Positions 1-9,893 are shown, counted from the first letter of the stretch. The stretch: DNA of 64,000 nucleotides from Fimenecus sp045543095 (GCA_045543095.1 JAZQMC010000017.1:31179-95178); one strand, 5' to 3'. A program made the numbers and translations. The notes: a model not told the origin generated them from the sequence alone.

Positions 1-219
1 CCAAGAACAGACAAGAGAATTGACTTCGTAGGCGGTATTCGTGGTCTGGGTGAATTAGAAAGAAGATGTGCAGAGGGTATGAAACTTGCATTTGCAATGT
101 ACCCCACATCTTTGGGTGAACTTATGGACATTGCAGACGCAGGCAAGGTTATGCCACCAAAATCAACTTGGTTTGAACCAAAATTATTATCAGGTCTTTT
201 TATTCATAAGTTATCATAA
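1..219 (+). CDS. DUF1015 family protein, C-terminal part (start outside window)
   Basis: The reading frame is open from base 1 to the stop at 217-219 and gives the last 72 residues of a protein. The tail holds the conserved DUF1015 ending: an RIDFVGGIRGLGELERR block, then MYPTSL, then VMPPKSTWFEPKL and SGLFIH just before the stop. DUF1015 proteins are about 400-430 residues, so roughly five sixths of the gene lies to the left. The family is widespread in Firmicutes, often near amino-acid or cofactor genes, and has no settled biochemical role. It converges on the asnS-asnA operon, with a hairpin between them. The family call is firm from the C-terminal motifs; the function is unknown. Confidence 0.85.
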   Translation, partial: PRTDKRIDFVGGIRGLGELERRCAEGMKLAFAMYPTSLGELMDIADAGKVMPPKSTWFEPKLLSGLFIHKLS

Positions 220-231
220 TTAAATACAAAA

Positions 232-262
232 ACGGCGAGGTATTGAGCTTAATACCTCGCCA
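232..262 (-). terminator. Terminator of the asnS-asnA operon
   Basis: GGCGAGGTATT (234-244) pairs perfectly with AATACCTCGCC (251-261) around a 6-nt loop. On the minus strand a T-rich run follows immediately, as expected for an intrinsic terminator of asnA. On the plus strand the following bases are only moderately T-rich, so it may also slow transcription leaving the DUF1015 gene. Confidence 0.8.
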
Positions 263-275
263 TATTTATTGGGCT

Positions 276-1283
276 TTATAAAAGTACTATTCCGTTTTCT
301 TGGCAGATTTGTTTTGTGTGTTCGTCCCAAAGAGAAACCTGAACTTCGCCGATATGGGCTTTGCCGAGTAAGAGCATTGAAAGTCTTGACTGACCGATAC
401 CGCCACCGATTGTGAGGGGCAATTTGCCCTCTAACAATTCTTTATGGAAAGGAAGATTTCTTCTTTCATCCTTACCTGAAATGCGAAGCTGTTCGTCAAG
501 TGCTTTTTCGTCAACGCGGATACCCATTGATGAGATTTCAAAGGCACAATCGAGTAAATCGTTCCAGAAAAGAATATCGCCGTTAAGTGACCAGTCATCA
601 TAGTCGGGTGCACGGTGGTCGTGTGATTTGCCCGATTTTAATGCACAACCGATTTGCATAATAAACACGGTTTTATGCTCTTTTACAAAGAGATTTTCGC
701 GTTCTTTAGGTGATTTATCGGGGTACATATCCTCAAGCTCTTGTGATGTTACAAAGGTAACATTTCTCTCAAGCTGAACATTCAGTTGGGGGTAAACGCA
801 TTTGAGAAAATCAAGTGTTTCGCAGATTGCACCCACAATGCTCTTAACAACTGCTTTGAGATAGTCTTCATTGCGGTTTTCTTTTGTGATAATCTTTTCC
901 CAATCCCATTGGTCAGTATAAATTGAATGAAGATTATCCATTTCTTCGTCACGGCGGATAGCATTCATATCAGTATAAAGCCCCTGCCCTGCCGAAAAAC
1001 CGTAAGTACGGAGTGCCATTCTCTTCCACTTTGCAAGTGAATGAACAATCGCCGCATTTCTGCCTGTTTCTTTAACATCAAAGGTAACTGCACGCTCAAC
1101 ACCGCTGAGGTCGTCATTCATACCTGTTGCGGGGTCAACAAAAATTGGTGCAGACACTCTTATAAGGTTAAGTGCGGGACAGAGTTTATCTTCAAATATT
1201 CTTTTTAACATACCGATGGCTTTTTGAGTTTCATACATACTCAAAACTGATTTGTAGCCCTCGGGAACAATTACTTTGCTCAT
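276..1283 (-). CDS. asnA: Aspartate--ammonia ligase (asparagine synthetase A)
   Basis: Makes asparagine from aspartate, ammonia and ATP in the cytoplasm. The product is 335 residues, matching the usual length of about 330. It begins with the typical MSKVIVPEGYKSVLS block, has the N-terminal DDLSGVERAVTFDV segment, and near the C-terminus (about 291-303) carries the glycine-rich GGGIGQSRL motif. AsnA is structurally related to class II aminoacyl-tRNA synthetases of the AspRS/AsnRS type. Fittingly, asnS lies directly upstream with a gap of about 19 bases, so both are probably read from the asnS promoter. Asparagine supply and charging are thus linked. Nothing looks damaged. Confidence 0.96.
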   Translation of the reverse strand: MSKVIVPEGYKSVLSMYETQKAIGMLKRIFEDKLCPALNLIRVSAPIFVDPATGMNDDLSGVERAVTFDVKETGRNAAIVHSLAKWKRMALRTYGFSAGQGLYTDMNAIRRDEEMDNLHSIYTDQWDWEKIITKENRNEDYLKAVVKSIVGAICETLDFLKCVYPQLNVQLERNVTFVTSQELEDMYPDKSPKERENLFVKEHKTVFIMQIGCALKSGKSHDHRAPDYDDWSLNGDILFWNDLLDCAFEISSMGIRVDEKALDEQLRISGKDERRNLPFHKELLEGKLPLTIGGGIGQSRLSMLLLGKAHIGEVQVSLWDEHTKQICQENGIVLL

Positions 1284-1302
1284 TGAAATCGCCTCTTAAG
1301 TA

Positions 1303-2679
1303 TTAAAGGTTACCTACTGTTCTTGGGAACATAATAGCGTCACGGATATTCTGAACGCCTGTGATATACATAAGCATTCTTTCAAAGCCAAGACCGAAAC
1401 CGCTGTGTGGCACGCTACCAAATTTTCTTGTGTCGATATACTCTTGATAACTTTCGATTGGCATACCCTTTTTCTTCATTGCATTGATAAGTTTATCTAA
1501 ATCTGCTTCTCTTTCGCTACAACCGATGATTTCGCCAATTCCGGGAACAAGAAGGTCAGTTGCAGCAACAGTTTTGCCGTCGTCATTCTGCTTCATATAG
1601 AATGACTTGATGTCTGCAGGATAGTTATAAACGAAAACAGGCTTCTTGAAATATTCGTCTGCAAGGTATTTTTCGTGCTCTGTAGCGAGGTCACAACCCC
1701 ACTCAACTTTATACTCGAAATTCTTACCTGATTTGAGAAGAATATCAATTGCATCAGTATAAGTTACTTTTGCAAAATCGTTGTTTATAACTGTCTGCAA
1801 TTTCTCGATTACGCCCTTTTCAACCCATTGATTGAAAAATTCCATTTCATCGGGACATTTATCGAGAATGTCTTTTATGATGTATTTAATGAAATCCTCT
1901 GCAATCTCAATAATGTCTGCCAAATCGCAGAAGCAAACTTCCGGCTCAACATGCCAGAACTCTGCTGCGTGACGTGTTGTGTTACTGTTTTCGGCACGGA
2001 ATGTTGGTCCGAATGTGTAAATTCTGCCAAGACCCATTGCAGCCATTTCACCCTCAAGCTGAGCTGAAACAGTAAGACCTGCTTTTTTGCCGAAGAAATC
2101 GTTTGCGTAGTATTCTTCTTCACTCGCATACTCTGTTTTGAAAGGATGAGTAGTAACGCGGAACATTTCACCCGCACCCTCACAGTCACTACCTGTAAGA
2201 ATTGGAGCGTGAACATATTTATAACCATTATTATTAAAATATGTGTGAATTGCAATTGAAAGCTGGTGGCGAATTGCCATTACTGCTTCAAAATATCTTG
2301 TGCGAACTCTTAAGTGTGGAATTGTTCTTAAAAATTCCATTGAGTGACGCTTTTTCTGTAATGGGAAATCTGATGGGCAAGAGCCGAGAACCTCAACAGT
2401 ATTAAGCTCAATTTCATAGCCGTTTCTTTCAGATGCTACAAGCTTGCCCAGGGCTTTTAATGCAGTACCAACCGGCATAAAAGATTTAACCTGCTCATCA
2501 CTGAATTTTTCTTTATCAGCAACAAGCTGGATGCTTTTAAAGCTTGTACCGTCATTTAATTCTGCAAATGCAACATTTTTTGAATCGCGAGCAGTTCTTA
2601 CCCAACCGCAAACGGTAACATCAGTATTTACATATTTTTCGCCGTTTGCAAAAAGTTCTTTAATATCTGTATGTTTCAT
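1303..2679 (-). CDS. asnS: Asparagine--tRNA ligase
   Basis: Charges tRNA-Asn with asparagine. The product is 458 residues from the chosen start. It has an N-terminal OB-fold anticodon-binding region (the VCGWVRTARDSKNVAFAEL block) and a class II catalytic core with motif 2 (FRAENSNTTRHAAEF) and motif 3 (GFGLGFERML) near the end. A TTG at 2703 could extend the frame. I chose the ATG at 2679 because a GGAGG lies 11 bases upstream and the protein then begins MKHTDIKELF, in line with the family; the ATG at 2688 sits too close to that GGAGG. It leads the asnS-asnA operon. No T-box fits in the short leader. Confidence 0.95.
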   Translation of the reverse strand: MKHTDIKELFANGEKYVNTDVTVCGWVRTARDSKNVAFAELNDGTSFKSIQLVADKEKFSDEQVKSFMPVGTALKALGKLVASERNGYEIELNTVEVLGSCPSDFPLQKKRHSMEFLRTIPHLRVRTRYFEAVMAIRHQLSIAIHTYFNNNGYKYVHAPILTGSDCEGAGEMFRVTTHPFKTEYASEEEYYANDFFGKKAGLTVSAQLEGEMAAMGLGRIYTFGPTFRAENSNTTRHAAEFWHVEPEVCFCDLADIIEIAEDFIKYIIKDILDKCPDEMEFFNQWVEKGVIEKLQTVINNDFAKVTYTDAIDILLKSGKNFEYKVEWGCDLATEHEKYLADEYFKKPVFVYNYPADIKSFYMKQNDDGKTVAATDLLVPGIGEIIGCSEREADLDKLINAMKKKGMPIESYQEYIDTRKFGSVPHSGFGLGFERMLMYITGVQNIRDAIMFPRTVGNL

Positions 2680-2740
2680 TTTAAACATCGCCTCCAAAAG
2701 CAATATTTCGCTATTATAATATTATTTATACATACAGATT

Positions 2741-2769
2741 ATTTTATTCTTTTTATGGTAATAAGTCAA
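2741..2769 (-). promoter_or_regulatory. Sigma-A promoter for asnS-asnA
   Basis: On the minus strand a -35 TTGACT (2764-2769) is followed after exactly 17 bases by a -10 TAAAAT (2741-2746). Transcription would begin near 2734 and give a leader of about 55 nt. That is too short for a T-box, so the operon shows no RNA-based amino-acid control here. Confidence 0.7.
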
Positions 2770-2784
2770 TATTTTTTTGGAAAA

Positions 2785-2815
2785 TAATAGCGGGAGCCAA
2801 GCCCCCGCCATACAT
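2785..2815. repeat. REP-like GC-rich palindrome, copy 1
   Basis: GCGGGAGC (2790-2797) faces GCCCCCGC (2801-2808) with a 3-nt loop. It sits just past the 3' end of the GH51 gene, where followed by TATTATTTT on the minus strand it probably also terminates that gene. Related copies lie near 19915, 24813, 39775 and 55108. Confidence 0.7.
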
Positions 2816-2816
2816 A

Positions 2817-5081
2817 TTAGTTATATTTTTCAATTTCCTTATGATGCTTTATTCTGACGCCAAGAATTATTACACCTGTAAAAACTACACCCGCTGCGAG
2901 AATTGCTGAAAGCACAACCCAAACTATATCAGGCAGATACGGTGTTGTGATTTCCATTAATGGAAGTCTGTAAAGAGAGTTGCCGTTATTTTTGCCGTAA
3001 GGAATACGGATTACACTTACAGAATAACTCTGTGCCTCATATTTTACCGTATTATCATCAAGCTTTAAGGACATTTCTTCGGGTGCTACGTGCAATGGTT
3101 CATTGATTTCATTGCAAGCCGCTTTGAAGTTTTCGCTCATATACTGTACCGACGGGTTATTTACATTCCCAAAACCCGTAAGATTTATATCGAAACGGTA
3201 AGCCTTGTTCGTGGTATTCACAAGTTTTACATAAATTACTTGATTTTCTGCATCCACAGTTGAGCATTGATAAACACCCTCGGCGGTCATATCAAAATCA
3301 GTATTAAGATAATTTGTGCCGTAATTGTTTGAGAAAAGCATCTGCACATAATAATCGGGAGTGAGCACCACGCCTTGAGAATCAAACCAAATCATATTCA
3401 CATCCCAACACTGTGCATTGATTTTTGCAAGAGTTGGGGCATAAGAAATCATACTCACCACATCGGCATTACGCTCAATGCCTGTAAGATACGCAGCGTT
3501 TTCAACAGCCGCCCAGATATTGCTTTTAGTCTGGATTGTGCCGACACCATTGGATTTTGGTGCATATTCGCCTACCATAACCTTTGCACCGCTTCGTTCA
3601 TAATTATCATAACGGTCGGTTGTGCGTAAAAGTTCACCACCCGAGGTGTAATAATGTTCGTCAACAATTGTGTCGCGGTAATTGGCATTGATTGTTGTGT
3701 AATTCGCATCAAAATCCTCGCCCGCACCCGAATGACCTGCTGAAGAAATTATTGTGATTTCGGGGTATTTATCTTTTACTGCTTTATAAATCGCATCAAA
3801 ATTACGCCAATAAATTTCGCCCCAATTTTCGTTACCGATTGCAAGGTATTTCATATTGAAAGGCTCTTTATGACCATTTTCGGCTCTTTTTGCACCCCAC
3901 TCGGTTGAAATATCACCGTTTGCATATTCAATCAAATCAAAAATATCCTGCAGATAGTTGTTAAACTCTTCTGTTTCGGGGGCATAGGCAATTTCCGTTA
4001 TATAATAAATCCACTCTGCCTCGGTCATTTCACCGTTATTATATTTCTGAAGAGTTTCGTTATATCCTGCTCTGCCTTGACAAACAAGCCCCGCATTTAC
4101 TACGGGTATCGGCTCTGCACCGAGCTCGGCACAAAGGGTAAAATATTCGTGAAAGCCCAAAGAATTTGTATTTACATAGTATCTGCCGTTTTCGTCATCC
4201 GCCCAAAGATTATATGTCTGCTTGCGTTCTTCGGGAATACCGATTGTGTTTTTCCAATTATAGATATTATCGAGAGTGTCGCCCTCGGCAAGACAACCGC
4301 CGGGGAAACGAACAAAACGAGGAGAAAGGTCCGCGAGTGCATCATAAAGGTCAGCACGGAGTGTGGTATATTGCCACTCTGTTGTGCCGTAACCATGACT
4401 GCTTGCGGGCACAAGTGACACAAAATCCATATAGAAGGTGCCGTTACCCGAAAAATTAAGAAGCAATGAACCGTCGGCTGTGACAGATGAGGATACGGGC
4501 ATAACTATTTTAGTCCATTCGTTGCAATCATCAATGTCGAATTCAAAATATTCTTCATTGCCCTTTGCATTGAGGAAAATTTTAACCGTACCATCAAAAT
4601 CCACATTCTTAAAATATGCCGAGAAAGTATATTCCTCGCCCCTTTTAAAGCCCATATCGGCAAGCTCTGCCTTTGATTTGTTGTATTTATATGATTTATA
4701 ATTGTAGATTTCGGTGAATCCGAAATTTTCAACGCTTGCTAAATCTTCAACAGTTACTGAAAGGTAATTTGTGTTGTTTTCATTAAGTCCGTCTGCGGTA
4801 AGCACGGCATAATCTTTAGCCTTAACTTTCCACGCAATATCGGGCTTGAATTCATATTCAAAGGAGTTATTATTAACAAGGTTTGATACAAGACCGCCGT
4901 CACCTGCAAAGTTTATATCTTCAAGGAAAATGCCGTAAAGTTTATCGCTGATTTCGTAAGAAATATTCTCGGCAGAAAGGTTGATTGTTTTTGTCTGTGG
5001 GTCTGCCACCGCACCTGTAAACATAAATACAGATGCCAAAAGAACCATAACAGCCAACATAAATGACACTAATCTTTTCAC
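2817..5081 (-). CDS. Secreted, membrane-anchored GH51 alpha-L-arabinofuranosidase
   Basis: Predicted to release L-arabinofuranosyl units from arabinan or arabinoxylan outside the cell. The 754-residue product starts at a GTG with AAGGAG 8 bases upstream. Residues 1-26 form a signal peptide ending near AVA. The GH51 hallmarks follow: GIFLEDINFAGDGGL (about 50-64), VRFPGGCLAEG (about 257-267), the acid/base GNENWG (Glu418) and the nucleophile in MVGEYA (Glu505). A beta-sandwich C-terminal region ends in one membrane segment (about 716-742) and a short basic tail, so the enzyme is probably tethered facing out. Most GH51 enzymes are cytoplasmic, so the anchor is notable. It is divergent from the GH38 operon. 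Confidence 0.88.
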   Translation of the reverse strand: MKRLVSFMLAVMVLLASVFMFTGAVADPQTKTINLSAENISYEISDKLYGIFLEDINFAGDGGLVSNLVNNNSFEYEFKPDIAWKVKAKDYAVLTADGLNENNTNYLSVTVEDLASVENFGFTEIYNYKSYKYNKSKAELADMGFKRGEEYTFSAYFKNVDFDGTVKIFLNAKGNEEYFEFDIDDCNEWTKIVMPVSSSVTADGSLLLNFSGNGTFYMDFVSLVPASSHGYGTTEWQYTTLRADLYDALADLSPRFVRFPGGCLAEGDTLDNIYNWKNTIGIPEERKQTYNLWADDENGRYYVNTNSLGFHEYFTLCAELGAEPIPVVNAGLVCQGRAGYNETLQKYNNGEMTEAEWIYYITEIAYAPETEEFNNYLQDIFDLIEYANGDISTEWGAKRAENGHKEPFNMKYLAIGNENWGEIYWRNFDAIYKAVKDKYPEITIISSAGHSGAGEDFDANYTTINANYRDTIVDEHYYTSGGELLRTTDRYDNYERSGAKVMVGEYAPKSNGVGTIQTKSNIWAAVENAAYLTGIERNADVVSMISYAPTLAKINAQCWDVNMIWFDSQGVVLTPDYYVQMLFSNNYGTNYLNTDFDMTAEGVYQCSTVDAENQVIYVKLVNTTNKAYRFDINLTGFGNVNNPSVQYMSENFKAACNEINEPLHVAPEEMSLKLDDNTVKYEAQSYSVSVIRIPYGKNNGNSLYRLPLMEITTPYLPDIVWVVLSAILAAGVVFTGVIILGVRIKHHKEIEKYN

Positions 5082-5181
5082 ACTTTACACTCCTTAAATA
5101 AAACTTAAGCGTTTCTTAACTCTTCTTAATATATTTTAACAGTTCGCAACGCCTATGTCGAGTAATTTTTACAAAAAAGTT

Positions 5182-5235
5182 ATACAATATATATGATATT
5201 TCACAGTTGTATTTTGGGGTAATACAATATATAAT
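5182..5235 (+). promoter_or_regulatory. Divergent GH51/GH38 control region: promoter, dyad and direct repeats
   Basis: A -10 TATAAT (5230-5235) lies 17 bases after a weak -35 TTGTAT (5207-5212) and reads toward the GH38 gene. The perfect inverted repeat TTGTATT (5207-5213) / AATACAA (5221-5227) covers the -35 and spacer, as an operator would. The 12-mer ATACAATATATA occurs twice, at 5182-5193 and 5222-5233, exactly 40 bases apart (about four helical turns). The regulator is not identified in this window. Confidence 0.5.
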
Positions 5236-5274
5236 TAAATTATTGAAATTTTTAGAAATTTTGAGGGCAAAATT

Positions 5275-8200
5275 ATGGCAAAAAAGAAGATTTATACAAT
5301 TGCAAATGCTCATCTTGATACTATTTGGAGTTGGGATTTTGAAACCACCGTTGACAAGTATATTTTTAATACTTTAAACGACAATTTTAAGCTTTTTGAG
5401 AAGTACCCTGACTACAAATTTAACTTTGAGGGTTCATACCGTTATGAGCTTATGCACGAATACTACCCTGAAATGTGGGAACAGATGAAAAACTACATAG
5501 CAGATGGCAAATGGAATGTTTGCGGAAGTGCCTTTGAAAACGGTGATGTGAACGTGCCCTCTCCCGAGGCTCTTTTCAGAAATATTCTTCTTGGAAACAA
5601 TTATTTTGAGAAGAATTTCAGCAAACGCAGTTGTGATATTTTCTTGCCCGACTGCTTTGGCTTCGGCTATGCTCTGCCTTCAATTATGCACCATGCAAAT
5701 CTCAAAGGATTTACAACACAAAAGCTCTCTTGGGGGTCGGCTTACGGAATACCCTTTGACCTTGGTAAATGGTATGGTGTTGACGGTAATTTTGTATATG
5801 GCAACACAAATCCCGGTGCCTATGACAAGACCTTAAAAAAAGTAAGAGAGAATGAATTTACAGAGAAAAAACTTGCTGAAAACGAGCAATATGACCTCCC
5901 GATAACCGCAGTATTTCACGGTGTTGGTGACCGCGGAGGTGCACCTAAAGAGGAATCTGTTAAAAATGTTTGTGAAGAAATCAAGAATAACGACACAAAC
6001 GACATAGAGGTATTATCTGCTCCTGCTGACAAAATATTCCACGACCTTGATGCAATGCCTGAAGAAATCAAGCAAAAACTCCCCGTATGGAATAACGAGC
6101 TTGTAATGACAAACCACGCGGTTGGCGGTTACACTTCGCGTGCTATCGGTAAGCGTTGGAACAGAAGAAACGAAGAAATTGCAGATATGGCGGAACGTGC
6201 TGGTGTTGCCGCTATGACACTCGGCGGGTATGAGTATCCGCAGGAAGCTCTTACAAAGGCTTGGAAACGAGTTATCGCCCACCAGTTCCACGACGATTTG
6301 CCCGGAACATCGGTTCAGCGTGCATATCGCAGAAGCTGGAACGACTATGCAATGTCACTTAATCAGTTCACAAACGAATATGAGGGTGCAGTTAAAAATA
6401 TTGCATCACTTATTGACACTTCGGCAGTAAAAGGTATTCCGGTTGTAATTAACAACCCAATGGAATATGAGAGAACCGGAGTTGTGAAAATCACAATTTC
6501 CTCAAAGCTTCGCTACAAAAATATGGCGGCATTTGATATGGATGGTAACGAATTACCCACACAGGTTATTGAAAGCACCGCAACTCATTCAGTTGTCCTT
6601 GTTTATGTAACGGTTGCACCGATGGGCTATAAGCTCCTTGACATTCAAAGCAAGCGTGCAAGAGTTTCAACACCTCTTAAAGCTTCAATTCATGGGCTTG
6701 AAAATGAGAAATACAAGGTTACATTTAACAGCAACGGTGATATACGTTCAATTGTCGATAAAGAATTAAAGAAAGAAATTCTTAAAAAGCCTATTTATAC
6801 AGGCGTTTTTGACTACAACGGCAGTAAGGATTGGCCAGCTTGGGAATTAAATTATGAAGAACTCAACCGCGAGCCACAGCACGCTCCACGCGTTAAATCC
6901 ATTGAGGTTATTGAAGAGGGTGTTTGTCGTGTTGCAATGAAGATTGTAAAGACATATAAAGACAGTACATTTACATCAATCGTAGCACTTTCTCGTGGTG
7001 GCAAGGTTGTTGAGGTTTATGACGAAACCGAATGGCGAAGCACCTGCTCTGCCGCAAAAGAAATTTTCAGTTTCACCGCTGAAAGTCCCGTTGCAACTTA
7101 CGATTTGGGACTTGGTGCAATTAAACGCGGTAATATGACCGAAAAACTTTTTGAAGTTCCTGCACAGAAATGGGCGGATATTACCGACGAAAGCGGTAAA
7201 TTCGGCGTTTCGGTAATCAGCGAATGTAAATACGGTTGGGATAAATATGACAACAACACTCTTCGCCTTACCCTTATGCACACTCCTCTTAAAAATTACC
7301 GCGTTGACAGTATGCAGTCAATGATGGAATTGGGGCTTAACCGTTATTCTTATGCGATTTATTCACATAGTGGCACAGTTGGTCACGATACACAGTGCGA
7401 GGCAAGAAACTTTGTAATGCCAATGGCATCATTTATCTGTTCAAAGCACGGCGGTGCAAAAATCGGCGAGCTTTCATTTGCAAGTCTTTCCGGCAACGCA
7501 ATACTCCGTGCAATGAAAAAAGCAGAAAACAGCGACGAAATTGTTATCCGCGTTGGCGAGAGCGAGAAAAAAGCACAGGAAAATGTGGAATTCTCACTCT
7601 GTACTCCCATTATCAGTGCAAGAGAAATCTATGCGTCTGAAGAACATATTGATGACATAGAAATAAAAAACGGCAAGTTGATTTTTGATTTGAAGCCCTA
7701 TGAAATCCGTTCATTTGCACTTACCGTAAAATCCGCTGAAAAGAAAAACACTTCAAATACGCTTGATTTTGCGGGCAATATTGACGCGTATTCAACAAAT
7801 GATGAACCAAAATCTTCTCTTCCCGTAATCAACAAAACAATCCCCGAAGAAATGCGTCCTGACACGGTTTATGTTGGTGGTATTAAGTTTGAACTTAACG
7901 AAAAGGCAATTCTTTGCGGTGGTCAAACAATAAATCTCCCCGAAAACACAAAGAAAATCAATCTTCTTATGGCATCACTTAATGGTGATAAGTATATTTC
8001 TATCGGTAAGAATTCTGTAAAGGTAAACGATATTCAAGAATACTATGCGGGTTGGGATTTATATGATTTCAAAGAGGTTGCATTTACTAAAGACGGCAAG
8101 TTAGGTTATGAATTCACACATTCACATACTGAAAACGGCGACGCAAAATGCCGTCAGTTATTCTTCTGGAATGTTGAAATTGATGCCGACGGTGACACAA

Positions 8201-8424
8201 TTACTCTTCCTGTTGACCGTGATATTCTTATTCTTGCAATTACAGCAAATACAGATGACAACACTTGCACTCTCGCAACAGAGCTTTATGACAATATAAA
8301 GGGCAGATATTTTGATTATAAAATGAACGCACGCGAAAAGCTTGCATATTTTAACGGCAAGCGAGTTCACCGTCTTAACGATAAGGGCGGAGCATTCCGC
8401 GACAGAAACAAGGGAAGGAGATAA
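5275..8424 (+). CDS. GH38 alpha-mannosidase, cytoplasmic
   Basis: Predicted to hydrolyse alpha-mannosides, probably imported N-glycan or mannan fragments. The product has 1049 residues and no signal peptide. The N-terminal catalytic domain begins with AHLDTIWSWD (His13 and Asp15, expected Zn ligands), followed by the nucleophile Asp126 in LPDCFGFG and by the late HQFHDDLPGTSVQRAY motif (about 340), whose His completes the metal site in the family. The rest is the C-terminal beta-rich region of GH38. The ATG follows a GAGGG ribosome site. Five bases after its stop a GPH symporter begins, so enzyme and importer are almost certainly co-transcribed. The exact linkage specificity cannot be read from the sequence. 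Confidence 0.9.
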   Translation: MAKKKIYTIANAHLDTIWSWDFETTVDKYIFNTLNDNFKLFEKYPDYKFNFEGSYRYELMHEYYPEMWEQMKNYIADGKWNVCGSAFENGDVNVPSPEALFRNILLGNNYFEKNFSKRSCDIFLPDCFGFGYALPSIMHHANLKGFTTQKLSWGSAYGIPFDLGKWYGVDGNFVYGNTNPGAYDKTLKKVRENEFTEKKLAENEQYDLPITAVFHGVGDRGGAPKEESVKNVCEEIKNNDTNDIEVLSAPADKIFHDLDAMPEEIKQKLPVWNNELVMTNHAVGGYTSRAIGKRWNRRNEEIADMAERAGVAAMTLGGYEYPQEALTKAWKRVIAHQFHDDLPGTSVQRAYRRSWNDYAMSLNQFTNEYEGAVKNIASLIDTSAVKGIPVVINNPMEYERTGVVKITISSKLRYKNMAAFDMDGNELPTQVIESTATHSVVLVYVTVAPMGYKLLDIQSKRARVSTPLKASIHGLENEKYKVTFNSNGDIRSIVDKELKKEILKKPIYTGVFDYNGSKDWPAWELNYEELNREPQHAPRVKSIEVIEEGVCRVAMKIVKTYKDSTFTSIVALSRGGKVVEVYDETEWRSTCSAAKEIFSFTAESPVATYDLGLGAIKRGNMTEKLFEVPAQKWADITDESGKFGVSVISECKYGWDKYDNNTLRLTLMHTPLKNYRVDSMQSMMELGLNRYSYAIYSHSGTVGHDTQCEARNFVMPMASFICSKHGGAKIGELSFASLSGNAILRAMKKAENSDEIVIRVGESEKKAQENVEFSLCTPIISAREIYASEEHIDDIEIKNGKLIFDLKPYEIRSFALTVKSAEKKNTSNTLDFAGNIDAYSTNDEPKSSLPVINKTIPEEMRPDTVYVGGIKFELNEKAILCGGQTINLPENTKKINLLMASLNGDKYISIGKNSVKVNDIQEYYAGWDLYDFKEVAFTKDGKLGYEFTHSHTENGDAKCRQLFFWNVEIDADGDTITLPVDRDILILAITANTDDNTCTLATELYDNIKGRYFDYKMNAREKLAYFNGKRVHRLNDKGGAFRDRNKGRR

Positions 8425-8429
8425 GAAAA

Positions 8430-9893
8430 ATGGCTGAAAATAAAGGCGATATCCGTTATGTAGGCGTAAAAGAAACTCTTGCTTATGGTATTGCAAACGC
8501 AGGTCAATGCTTTGGCTATAACATTATTGCGGGCAGTTATCTTTCTCTGTTTTTTGTAAAGGTTTTCGGTATTCCCTCTGAAATAGTGGGAACAATGATG
8601 CTGATTTTAGGTCTTTGGGACTCCTTCAATGACCCTCTTATGGGCTCACTTATTGACAAAACAAGAACCCGTTACGGTAAGCTTCGTCCATACCTTTTAA
8701 TTATGCCCATACCATTGGGTCTTGCCACAATTATGCTTTTTGCGGGTCCGCAGATTCTCGGCAACAAAGCAGAACTCACCGCAAAAGTCATTTATATGTT
8801 CGTAACATATTTTATTTGGGAATTGTTCTACACCCTTGGTGATGTGCCATTTTGGGGAATGAGTGCAGCAATAAGCCCCTCGCCATCTGACCGCACAAGA
8901 GTTATTTCTTCTGCCCGCTTTATTTCGGGACTTATCGGCGGACTTTCAACAACAATTCTCACTGTTCTTATGGACTTGAGTAACAACAAAGTCATTCCGC
9001 TTTCACTTTCTGAAGTTTTCTTGCTTATGGCAATAATTTCAGGCACATTCGGTATGGCTCTCTTCTCGCTATCGGGTATATGCACCAAAGAAAGAGTTGT
9101 GCAAACGATTAAAGAACCCAGTATTCTTGACGGATTTAAAGCACTTATAAAAAACAAACCTCTGCTTTTGATTGTTATAGGTAATGTTCTTGGTGCACTT
9201 GGCGGTATCGGAGAATTTTTCAAAGCATATTACTATTCTGAGGTTGTGCAAATGAATTCCCTTACAATTATCATCACACTTCCCGGTACAATTTTAGGTT
9301 TTGTTACATATTTGCTTATTCCAAAAATCAAGCAGAGATTTGATAACCGTCAGATTATCTTCCTCAATGGTTTTGTAAGACTTATTATGGGTACAATCGT
9401 ATTCCTTGTAGGTATAAAATTCTTTACAAATCTTTGGGTAGTTGTACCTTTGCTTATGGTGCAAAATCTTCTTTTCAGCTTCTTCAACACAATCAATATG
9501 GTTATTCCAACCGAAATGATTGGTGATACCATTGACTATATGGAATGGAAAACAGGGGAAAGAAACGAGGGTGTTTCATTCTCGGTGCTCACATTTGTCG
9601 GCAAGCTTACAGGCTCAATTTCAGGTACAATCGGTAACTGGCTTTTGCCGGTTATCGGTCTTACATTCGTTAAAATGGGCGAAGAAACCATTACGGTTAA
9701 GGCTTATGAACAAACAGATTTACTGATTTGGGCTATGTTCACTTTAGCCCCTGCGATTTTAGGGCTTCTTCCTCTTATTCCGTATATCTGGTACGACCTT
9801 ACAGGCGATAAATTAAAGCAGGTACGCGAAGAAATGGCAGAACGCCGTGCAATCGCTTCTGCAAGAGTTTCGGGAGGTGCTGAAAATGAATAA
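8430..9893 (+). CDS. GPH-family sugar:cation symporter (MFS)
   Basis: A 487-residue membrane protein of about 12 segments in the glycoside-pentoside-hexuronide:cation symporter family. It carries the family motif LWDSFNDPLMGSLIDKTRTRYGKLRPY in loop 2-3 and GDVPFWGMSAAISPSPSDRTR in loop 4-5. It lies 5 bases after the GH38 mannosidase and overlaps the next gene by 8 bases, so it is the middle gene of a three-gene operon. The context suggests import of mannosides or oligosaccharides as substrate for the mannosidase; the true substrate is an inference. A second GPH protein is at 43017-44516. Confidence 0.88.
   Translation: MAENKGDIRYVGVKETLAYGIANAGQCFGYNIIAGSYLSLFFVKVFGIPSEIVGTMMLILGLWDSFNDPLMGSLIDKTRTRYGKLRPYLLIMPIPLGLATIMLFAGPQILGNKAELTAKVIYMFVTYFIWELFYTLGDVPFWGMSAAISPSPSDRTRVISSARFISGLIGGLSTTILTVLMDLSNNKVIPLSLSEVFLLMAIISGTFGMALFSLSGICTKERVVQTIKEPSILDGFKALIKNKPLLLIVIGNVLGALGGIGEFFKAYYYSEVVQMNSLTIIITLPGTILGFVTYLLIPKIKQRFDNRQIIFLNGFVRLIMGTIVFLVGIKFFTNLWVVVPLLMVQNLLFSFFNTINMVIPTEMIGDTIDYMEWKTGERNEGVSFSVLTFVGKLTGSISGTIGNWLLPVIGLTFVKMGEETITVKAYEQTDLLIWAMFTLAPAILGLLPLIPYIWYDLTGDKLKQVREEMAERRAIASARVSGGAENE

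Noticed and set aside
2680..2816. T-box leader for asnS
   Set aside because: The promoter leaves a leader of only about 55 nt and no T-box stem or antiterminator motif is present.
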